This document shows positions 1 to 4,496 of a stretch of DNA of 6,665 bases, piece by piece. The notes under the pieces were generated by a model. That model ran no database searches, was not told the origin of the DNA, and saw only the letters and a program-made list of their open reading frames with translations. Positions within the stretch are counted from its first letter, which is position 1. Each line of letters starts with the position of its first letter. The translations under genes and the position numbers were made by a program. The stretch is from NCBI GenBank assembly GCA_025350775.1, contig JANXXF010000223.1, positions 1-6,665 on the forward strand, in the 5' to 3' direction. Source of the stretch: Actinomycetes bacterium (GTDB lineage Bacteria > Actinomycetota > Thermoleophilia > Gaiellales > Gaiellaceae).

Positions 1-143
1 CCGAGCTGCTGCGCGGCGCCACGGTGACGGTCGACGCGCCGGAGCCGCTACCGGTCGAGATCGACGGCGAGCAGCCGGGAACGACCCCGGCACGGTTCGA
101 GATCGTGCCCGGCGCGCTGCGTCTGCGCGTCCCGGCGGCCTGA
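1..143 (+). CDS. C-terminal end of a diacylglycerol/lipid kinase (YegS/DagK-like), partial
   Basis: The gene enters from the left edge. Codons run in frame from base 3 to the TGA at 141-143, giving 46 residues. The readable end has the pattern of the C-terminal beta-sandwich of YegS/BmrU/DagK-type lipid kinases: a 'PLPVEIDGE' strand-turn (about residues 16-24 of the fragment), then 'G..PARFEIVPGALRLRVP' up to the stop. In this family the DGE loop lies in the second domain, which packs on the nucleotide-binding domain. The enzyme would phosphorylate diacylglycerol or a related lipid at the inner membrane face. The GGDGT nucleotide-binding motif would lie upstream of the window, so substrate and integrity cannot be judged. 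The gene converges on the coiled-coil gene that follows. Confidence 0.72.
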   Translation, partial: ELLRGATVTVDAPEPLPVEIDGEQPGTTPARFEIVPGALRLRVPAA

Positions 144-156
144 CCGGGGCCGAGCA

Positions 157-189
157 GCGGCGCCGGGCGAGCCATCCGCCAGGCGCCGC
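157..189. terminator. GC-rich hairpin between convergent genes, possible bidirectional terminator
   Basis: GCGGCGCC (157-164) pairs perfectly with GGCGCCGC (182-189). After one G/A mismatch (165/181), GGCG (166-169) pairs with CGCC (177-180), leaving a 7-base loop. This 12-pair stem fills most of the 51-base gap between two convergent stop codons. No T-run follows on either strand, so it is not a classic intrinsic terminator. It could still stop or stabilise both transcripts, as is common in high-GC genomes. The hairpin is seen directly; the function is inferred. Confidence 0.5.
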
Positions 190-194
190 CCTCG

Positions 195-503
195 CTAGCT
201 CGGGTCGCCCGCGCCGAGCCGCGACTCGAGGGAGACGACCTTCGCCTCGAGTTCGACGACGCGTCGCTCGAGCGCCTCGACGCCGAGCAGCCGCTTCTGG
301 AGGTCGTCCAGGCGGTGCAACGACGTCTGCGCCTGCTCGAGGGCGCGCGCCGCGCCCGGCATGCCAGCGACCCGGGCGATGACCTCTTCGCCGGCGTCGG
401 CAAGCTTCGAGAAGATGTCCTGGCGCGGTGAGCCGACAGCGGCTTCGGCCTTGGGCGCGGCCTGCTCCTCGGTGACCGGCGGTTCGGTATGGGTCTCGCT
501 CAT
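195..503 (-). CDS. Small coiled-coil protein of unknown function (102 aa)
   Basis: I do not recognise a named family. Residues 1-28 are rich in E, P, A, T and Q and look disordered. Residues 29-52 ('DIFSKLADAGEEVIARVAGMPG') form a short amphipathic stretch ending in a helix-breaking MPG. Residues 53-97 are a predicted coiled coil, with hydrophobic residues at 3/4 spacing (V75, L78, V82, L85, V89, L92, L96) and many E/R pairs. There is no signal peptide, membrane segment or Cys, so it is probably a cytosolic oligomer. The ATG start is supported by an AGGAG ribosome-binding site seven bases upstream. The gene diverges from the sirtuin remnant and converges on the lipid kinase. The shape loosely resembles phasins or other small scaffold proteins, but nothing here establishes that. 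Confidence 0.8.
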   Translation of the reverse strand: MSETHTEPPVTEEQAAPKAEAAVGSPRQDIFSKLADAGEEVIARVAGMPGAARALEQAQTSLHRLDDLQKRLLGVEALERRVVELEAKVVSLESRLGAGDPS

Positions 504-510
504 GGCGTCA

Positions 511-515
511 CTCCT
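511..515 (-). promoter_or_regulatory. Ribosome-binding site of the coiled-coil gene
   Basis: AGGAG on the minus strand (CTCCT on the plus strand) lies seven bases before the ATG at 503-501 and fixes that start. It is one of only two clear Shine-Dalgarno sites in the window. About 25-30 bases further upstream, TGCTATTCC (549-541) resembles an extended -10 element (TGn plus TATTCC), but the final T is missing, so I do not list it as a promoter. Confidence 0.75.
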
Positions 516-572
516 GTTTGGGGGCCGACCGTTCCCCTACGGAATAGCAGTCGCGATGCCCTGCGCGTCGGA

Positions 573-893
573 ATGCTGCACCCGCTGGCCGCCACAGCCG
601 ACCCGCCGGTCGCCCGCCTGGCCGAGCTGATGCGCTCGCGTCAGCCCGTCGTAGCGCTCACGGGCGCAGGCACCGCGAGCGGCAGCCGCGACTTCCGCGC
701 GGCGACCGGCTGCTGGGCCCGGTTCGACCCCCAGCTCTACTCGGGCGTGCTGGCAGCGGTGGTGACGCAGAACATCGACATGCTCCACGCCAAGGCGGGC
801 AGCCGCGAGGCGACCGAGGTGCGCGGCGACCTGCGCCTCGACGGCGACGCAGCGACAGCGTTGACAGCCATCGCCGCCTTGCTCTGCGCGTAG
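573..893 (+). pseudogene. Collapsed Sir2-family (sirtuin) remnant, 106 codons, open frame
   Basis: Read from the ATG at 573, three separate pieces of an NAD-dependent protein deacylase follow one another in one frame. Residues 26-57 are the N-terminal Rossmann block ('VVALTGAG', then 'SGSRDFR' and 'GCWARFDPQLYS'). Residues 58-86 are the later NAD/substrate block ('VVTQNIDMLHAKAGS', then 'EVRG'). Residues 87-106 resemble a sirtuin C-terminal end ('RLDGDAATALTAIAALL'). Family members are usually about 230-250 residues. Here the stretch between the first two blocks, the whole zinc-finger region with its four Cys, and the second half of the Rossmann core are missing. Two codons also appear lost in the GAG-IS-x-x-SG loop, GIPDFR reads GSRDFR, and the catalytic His of EVHG is Arg84 (CGC at 822-824). 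Enzymatic activity is therefore very unlikely. A pseudogene with in-frame deletions fits best; a retained mini-protein cannot be excluded. No convincing ribosome-binding site is visible. Its TAG stop forms the first half of the next gene's -10 box. Confidence 0.75.
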
Positions 894-907
894 AGTCCGG
901 AGCCGTG
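890..907 (+). promoter_or_regulatory. Putative leaderless promoter of the thioesterase gene
   Basis: TAGAGT (891-896) fits the TAnnnT -10 pattern and ends eight bases before the GTG start at 905. Transcription would begin at or within a base or two of the start codon. There is no properly spaced Shine-Dalgarno site; GGAG at 899-902 is only two bases from the GTG. The segment GTAGAGTCCGGAGCCGTG nearly repeats at 3173-3189 before the hydratase gene. A perfect TTGACA at 861-866 lies 24 bases upstream of the hexamer, too far for a normal -35/-10 pair. Confidence 0.55.
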
Positions 908-1315
908 GACGGCTACTCCTTCTTCGAAGAGATCCGCGTGCGGTTTGCCGAGACCGACGCGCAGGGGATCGCACACCACTCGAACTATGTCGTGTGGTTC
1001 GAGGTGGCCCGTGTGGCGTACCTCGCCCGCTTCCGTGAGGGCTACCGCTCGATCCAGGCCGACGGCGTCGAGGTGCTCGTCACCGACCTCCACGCCCGCT
1101 TCCGTGCGCCTGCCGCCTTCGACGACACCCTGCGCATCCACACCCGCTGCGTCGGCCTGAAGGGCGCCCGCTTCCGCTTCGAGTACTCCGTCGAGCGCGA
1201 CGGCACCCCGATCGTCGACGGCCATACCGGCCATGCCTCCGTGGTCGGGGCGACGCTCCAGCCGACCCGGACGCCGGGCTGGCTGGTCGAGGCGATCACT
1301 AATGCAGAGCGATAA
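905..1315 (+). CDS. Acyl-CoA thioesterase, YbgC/4-hydroxybenzoyl-CoA thioesterase-like hot-dog protein
   Basis: The 136-residue product has the length of a single hot-dog domain. The N-terminal strand 'IRVRFAETDAQGIAHHSNY' (residues 10-28) is the family signature, with Asp18 at the position of the catalytic Asp of YbgC and 4-hydroxybenzoyl-CoA thioesterases. 'VVWFEVAR' (29-36) begins the central hot-dog helix. The rest alternates strands ('VLVTDLHARFRAPAAFDDTLRIHTR', 'RFRFEYSVERDG') as expected. Such proteins work as cytosolic tetramers that hydrolyse acyl- or aryl-CoA thioesters; the substrate cannot be read from the sequence. The GTG start gives the normal family N-terminus and sits just behind the putative -10 box. 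The gene begins 11 bases after the sirtuin remnant, and its last 17 bases overlap the end of the convergent VanW gene. Confidence 0.88.
   Translation: MDGYSFFEEIRVRFAETDAQGIAHHSNYVVWFEVARVAYLARFREGYRSIQADGVEVLVTDLHARFRAPAAFDDTLRIHTRCVGLKGARFRFEYSVERDGTPIVDGHTGHASVVGATLQPTRTPGWLVEAITNAER
1299..1315. other. Tail-to-tail overlap of thioesterase and VanW genes (17 bases)
   Basis: The plus-strand TAA is at 1313-1315 and the minus-strand TAG reads from 1301 to 1299. Each gene therefore encodes its last codons on the opposite strand of the other. No room remains for an intergenic terminator, so the two transcripts must share antisense 3' ends. Confidence 0.9.
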
Positions 1316-3134
1316 TCTTGCCGGACTTGTCCGCAGCGGCCTTGTTGGCCGGCTTCGGCTTCGTGCCGACGTGGACGACCTTCGGCTGGGCGCGATAGCT
1401 CGACGACCAGACGCTGTCGTAGAGCACCTTGCCCGCGGGGCTGTAGACCACCCGGTGCACGCTCGTCGCCAGCGGCGGTGAGAACGGGATGCTGCCGTCC
1501 ACGACTTTCTCGCCCTTCGGGAGCAGCGGGTCCGGAATCCTCCTTACCGGCACCGCCCCGACGGCGTGCAGCGGTGTCGTCGAGCTCTCGATGCGGCGCT
1601 GCGGCGAGGTCCCGAAGATCGTCATGCGCAGTGACGAGTTGCCGATGAACGCGCGCACCCACAGCCAGTGGCTGGTGTCGTTGCGGAACTGGAGGTCCGT
1701 GCTCGGGTAGTCGACGGTCGCGTCACGGCCAAGCGGGTAGTGGCTGATGTAGAGCGCGTGGTTGGTTCGCTCGGTGATCGGCAGGCCAGACTCGAAGGCA
1801 GCGTTGAAGAGCGTCGTCGACACCTGGCAGACGCCGCCGCCGATCCCGCTCTGCAGCTCGCCGTTGATGATGACGGGCGCCACGAGGAAGCCCTTGGCGG
1901 CCGAGCGCTCGCCGGTGGTGCGGTTGAACGAGAAGGTGGCGCCCGGCGCGATGTAGTTGTCATCGATGAGCTCGGCGACGAGCCGGACGTTGTGCAGCCG
2001 GTTGGCGATGCCGCCGTAGGTCGTCTCGTAGCTGCCGACGACCTCCTTGATGCCCATGGCCTGCACCTCGACCGTCGTCCGGGCGGGGACGGCGGCGCTG
2101 ATGACGAGCTTGCCGACCCGCTCGCCCGGCACGACCGCCGCCTGCAGGATCGACTTGGCGGTGGCAGCACGGTCGAGCGTGCGGCCGTTCACCGACGGCA
2201 CGACGGCGGGAAGGCCGTCGGCGCCGAGGGAGATCCGGGCGTCGGTGGCGGGACGGTCGACGAGCTTCGACAGCTGCCCGAACACCCGGTCGGCCGCCGG
2301 CCCGCCGATCCGCAGCTGCTGTGAGCCGGGCTCGGGCACCTCGATCATCGATGCGAGCTGACGCGGCGTAACCGCGGCGTACGCGGCCGCGAAACGAAGC
2401 CGGACGGGCGCGGACAGCATCGTGCGCAGGCGCTCCACGACCGACGCGAGCGAGGCAACCGTCACCCGCACGCCGTCGCGGCGCAGGGGCAGCTCAACGG
2501 TGCGCCCGCGCTCGAACGACGCGAGCGCCGACACGATGGTGGCCGCAGCCACCCGGGTGTCGAGCACGCGCCCGGGCGTGCCGGGAACGATCGACGGCTC
2601 GAGCCCCTTCAGCACGATCGCCGACGGGACATGCGGGCGGTCGACCTTCGCCGCCATGGCCTGCAGCGCCGCTGCGACGTTGACCTCGAGCGAGCGGATC
2701 GGTGGCGACACGTCCCTGCCCGAGAGCCGCAGCACGAGGCGACGGAAGCCGCGCACGGGCCCGAAGCCGGCGCCGCCGCGACGCGCTTCGTCGACCGCCG
2801 CCTGCCAGCCGACGGTCACGCCGAGCTGCCGGGCAGTGAACTTGAAGCGCTGCCCGCCGGCAACGAAGGTCACGGGCCGGTCGGCGAGTCGCCGGGACTT
2901 CTGCTGCAACGCGCGCACCGCAGCGTCCGCCGACATCCCACCGATCCCGATGCCCGCGATGCGCACGCCGCGCGGGATGCTCGCTGCCGACCCGGCGTAC
3001 GCGAAGCCCACGGCAACGGCCGTAGCAAGCAGCCCGACAAGGGCTGCGAGCGCCACACGACGCGCTTTCCGCAACCTCGCCTGACGCTCGCGCCGTCCGT
3101 TGCGAAGAGTGTGCGTTCCGGCGTCGACGTGCAA
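1299..3134 (-). CDS. VanW-family membrane-anchored cell-envelope protein with peptidoglycan-binding-like repeats
   Basis: The numbering follows the TTG start at 3134 (611 aa). Residues 1-24 are Arg-rich and cytoplasmic, 25-48 form a membrane anchor, and the rest should be outside. Residues 53-124 ('GVRIAGIGIGGMSADAAVRAL'-type start) and two weaker repeats around 174-229 and 301-349 resemble the YVGPLs/PG_binding_4 domains that usually precede VanW. The VanW domain spans about 367-514: 'NRLHNVRLVAELID', 'PGATFSFNRTTGER', the hallmark 'GIGGGVCQVSTTLFNA' (430-445, Cys436), 'ERTNHALYI' (His459) and 'GRDATVDY'. A basic tail replaces the G5 domain often found in relatives. VanW was named from vancomycin-resistance clusters, but its biochemical role is unknown, and nothing here indicates resistance. 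The start is uncertain. An in-frame ATG at 3167 would add 11 residues but lies upstream of the likely -10 box at 3150-3145 and has no ribosome-binding site. Confidence 0.88.
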   Translation of the reverse strand: MHVDAGTHTLRNGRRERQARLRKARRVALAALVGLLATAVAVGFAYAGSAASIPRGVRIAGIGIGGMSADAAVRALQQKSRRLADRPVTFVAGGQRFKFTARQLGVTVGWQAAVDEARRGGAGFGPVRGFRRLVLRLSGRDVSPPIRSLEVNVAAALQAMAAKVDRPHVPSAIVLKGLEPSIVPGTPGRVLDTRVAAATIVSALASFERGRTVELPLRRDGVRVTVASLASVVERLRTMLSAPVRLRFAAAYAAVTPRQLASMIEVPEPGSQQLRIGGPAADRVFGQLSKLVDRPATDARISLGADGLPAVVPSVNGRTLDRAATAKSILQAAVVPGERVGKLVISAAVPARTTVEVQAMGIKEVVGSYETTYGGIANRLHNVRLVAELIDDNYIAPGATFSFNRTTGERSAAKGFLVAPVIINGELQSGIGGGVCQVSTTLFNAAFESGLPITERTNHALYISHYPLGRDATVDYPSTDLQFRNDTSHWLWVRAFIGNSSLRMTIFGTSPQRRIESSTTPLHAVGAVPVRRIPDPLLPKGEKVVDGSIPFSPPLATSVHRVVYSPAGKVLYDSVWSSSYRAQPKVVHVGTKPKPANKAAADKSGKIIALH

Positions 3135-3144
3135 AGGACGATCT

Positions 3145-3150
3145 ATTCTA
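3145..3150 (-). promoter_or_regulatory. Putative -10 box of the VanW gene
   Basis: TAGAAT on the minus strand matches five of six bases of TATAAT and sits in the only AT-rich patch of this divergent region. It ends ten bases before the TTG at 3134, so the mRNA would be leaderless or nearly so. The overlapping plus-strand TATTCT (3144-3149) also fits TAnnnT, so the patch could drive transcription both ways. No recognisable -35 is present. Confidence 0.45.
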
Positions 3151-3172
3151 GCCAGATCGGTGCGCATGGCCC

Positions 3173-3189
3173 GTAGACTCAGGGCCGTG
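3173..3189 (+). promoter_or_regulatory. Putative leaderless promoter of the MaoC-like hydratase gene
   Basis: TAGACT (3174-3179) is a TAnnnT hexamer ending seven bases before the GTG at 3187. There is no Shine-Dalgarno site. The segment GTAGACTCAGGGCCGTG matches 890-907 at nearly every position, with one base less in the spacer. That supports both the promoter call and the choice of GTG as the start for both genes. Confidence 0.55.
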
Positions 3190-3636
3190 CTAATCGCCCT
3201 CCCTGATCTCACTGGGCGAGCCGGGCAGGAGATCGGCCGCTCTCAGTGGCACGAGATCACCCGGGAGCAGGTGCGCGCCTTCGCGGCTGCCACCGGCGAC
3301 CACCAGTGGCTGCACGTCGACGACAAGCGTGCGCAGGCAGGGCCGTACGGGACAACGATCGCGCACGGCTTCCTGACGCTGGCGCTGGCGCCGCTCCTGC
3401 TCTCGGAGACGGTGCAGGTCGAGGGCTGCGCCGCCGTCGTCAACTACGGCATCGACCGGCTGCGCTTCCCGGCAGCGGTGCCGGTCGGCTCGCGAGTGCG
3501 CGCGCTCGTCGAGCTGCTGCGCGCCGACGAGATCGCCGGCGGGGTGCAAGCCGTCTGGAAGCTGACGTACGAGATCGAGGGCGGCGACAAGCCGGCCTGC
3601 GTCGCCGAGATCGTGTTCCGCTACCTCGCGGCGTAG
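3187..3636 (+). CDS. MaoC-like (R)-specific enoyl-CoA hydratase / 3-hydroxyacyl-thioester dehydratase
   Basis: The 149-residue single-domain hydratase 2 carries the signature 'FAAATGDHQWLHVD' (residues 32-45), with the expected Asp38/His43 catalytic pair, followed by 'GPYGTTIAHGFLTLAL' (52-67). A later 'NYGIDRLRFPAAVPVGSRVR' block and the end 'EIEGGDKPACVAEIVFRYLA' closely resemble, from memory, the mycobacterial Rv0130/HtdZ-type dehydratases. These add or remove water at trans-2-enoyl thioesters as hot-dog dimers in the cytosol. An in-frame ATG at 3166 would add 'MARRLRA', but the GTG start matches the family N-terminus (catalytic Asp near position 40) and the leaderless -10 box. The gene diverges from VanW and overlaps the convergent DMT gene by 16 bases. 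Like the thioesterase, it would act on acyl-CoA, but no shared pathway is shown. Confidence 0.9.
   Translation: MLIALPDLTGRAGQEIGRSQWHEITREQVRAFAAATGDHQWLHVDDKRAQAGPYGTTIAHGFLTLALAPLLLSETVQVEGCAAVVNYGIDRLRFPAAVPVGSRVRALVELLRADEIAGGVQAVWKLTYEIEGGDKPACVAEIVFRYLAA
3621..3636. other. Tail-to-tail overlap of hydratase and DMT genes (16 bases)
   Basis: CTACCTCGCGGCGTAG carries a TAG stop on each strand at its two ends and is an imperfect inverted repeat (12 of 16 positions symmetric). It is the second convergent overlap of nearly equal size in the window and again leaves no separate terminator. Confidence 0.9.
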
Positions 3637-4496
3637 GCGAGCGGGGCGTCGCCGTCGGATGCCCCGCCGTCGCCGGGATGGCTCCGCGCGGTGAGCACGG
3701 CGGCGCCGACGACAGCGAGCACGAACGAGGCGACCCGCAATGCCCCGAGCGCCCCGCCTGGCAAAGCCTCGTGGAAGAGCACCATGCCCGCGACGATCGG
3801 CAGTGCGTTCGTGAACAGCGTCGCCGTACCGGCGGTCGCGAGCGCCCGGCCGCGCTGGAAGCCGAGTTGCAGCGCGACGAACGCGAGGCCGTGACACGCG
3901 AGCATCGCCAGCAGAAACAGCGAGTGCGATCCGCCCCCGACCCCGGCCTTCGTCGCGACGTCACCGGCGCCGTAGAGGAGGCCGGCCGCGAGGCCCAGGC
4001 CGGCGCCGGGAACGAGTCGCCGCGAGAGCGGTCCAGCGGCCACCGCGGCTGCGGCCACCGACGCTCCGATCCAGATCGCGACGCCGTGCCAGGCACCGTT
4101 GTCGCCGTGCGTCCGATCGTGGGCCAGCGATGCACCGAGCAGCATGAGCGAGAGGATCGCCACGGCGACGCCGAAGCGCTCGGCTCGCGCGAGCGCGACG
4201 CCGCCCCGCGATACGAGCAGAGCCAGCACGCCGATGCCCGCCGCCGAAGCTGCCTGCACCAACGAGAGCGGCGCCAGCGCGAGTGCCCCGACATACAGCA
4301 GCCAGCCGCCGATGCCGGTGACGAAACCGACCAGCCAACGCAGGTTGGCGAAAAGCAGGCGGAGCGACCGCAGGGGATGGCGGACGAGGAGGGGCGGCAG
4401 GCCGCTGGCCGCATGGTGCTGGGCGTAGTAGCTCCAGTTCAGCGCGCACGCCGAGGCGAGCGCGAGGGCGAGGCCACCGCCGACGCTCGGCGTCAT
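3621..4496 (-). CDS. EamA/DMT-superfamily-like integral membrane protein
   Basis: The 291-residue protein is hydrophobic nearly throughout, with about nine to ten membrane segments (roughly 5-22, 53-72, 76-96, 107-124, 137-155, 164-181, 191-212, 222-242 and 250-270). It has the two-half layout of drug/metabolite transporters. 'YVGALALAPLSLVQAASAAGIGVLALLVS' (68-96) and, in the second half, 'GLLYGAGDVATKAG' (172-185) and 'GTATLFTNALPIVAGMVLFHEALPGG' (223-248) resemble EamA repeat motifs, including the Pro in the helix and the late 'FHE'. The C-terminal 20 residues are polar and probably cytoplasmic. The substrate is unknown. Its ATG overlaps the stop of the MprF-like gene, and no ribosome-binding site is visible, so it is probably translated by coupling to that gene. 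A role in lipid or metabolite export linked to aminoacylated lipids is only a contextual guess. Confidence 0.8.
   Translation of the reverse strand: MTPSVGGGLALALASACALNWSYYAQHHAASGLPPLLVRHPLRSLRLLFANLRWLVGFVTGIGGWLLYVGALALAPLSLVQAASAAGIGVLALLVSRGGVALARAERFGVAVAILSLMLLGASLAHDRTHGDNGAWHGVAIWIGASVAAAAVAAGPLSRRLVPGAGLGLAAGLLYGAGDVATKAGVGGGSHSLFLLAMLACHGLAFVALQLGFQRGRALATAGTATLFTNALPIVAGMVLFHEALPGGALGALRVASFVLAVVGAAVLTARSHPGDGGASDGDAPLAYAAR
4493..4496 (-). other. ATGA stop/start overlap linking the MprF-like and DMT genes
   Basis: On the minus strand ATGA holds the DMT start (ATG, 4496-4494) and the MprF-like stop (TGA, 4495-4493). The bases before the ATG (GCTCCCTC) lack a Shine-Dalgarno site, which fits termination-reinitiation and a shared transcript. 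Confidence 0.85.

Noticed and set aside
489..572. Upstream extension of the sirtuin frame to the ATG at 489
   Set aside because: The extra 28 residues do not resemble a sirtuin N-terminus and would overlap the coiled-coil gene's start and ribosome-binding site. The ATG at 573 is preferred.
861..866. Perfect TTGACA as a -35 element
   Set aside because: It lies 24 bases from the TAGAGT box, outside the usual 16-19, and no TAnnnT hexamer occurs at the right distance. It probably just encodes part of the sirtuin remnant.
1299..3134. VanW gene as part of a vancomycin-resistance cluster
   Set aside because: No vanH, vanA/B, vanX, vanR or vanS-like gene is present. VanW domains are common in envelope proteins without any resistance role.
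3100..3186. Longer hydratase start at ATG 3100 or ATG 3166
   Set aside because: The added residues are Arg-rich, do not fit the family N-terminus, and include the putative -10 box and the divergent VanW promoter.
3135..3212. Longer VanW starts at 3212 or ATG 3167
   Set aside because: Start 3212 would reach into the hydratase gene. Both starts lie upstream of the likely -10 box and lack ribosome-binding sites. ATG 3167 remains a possible alternative.
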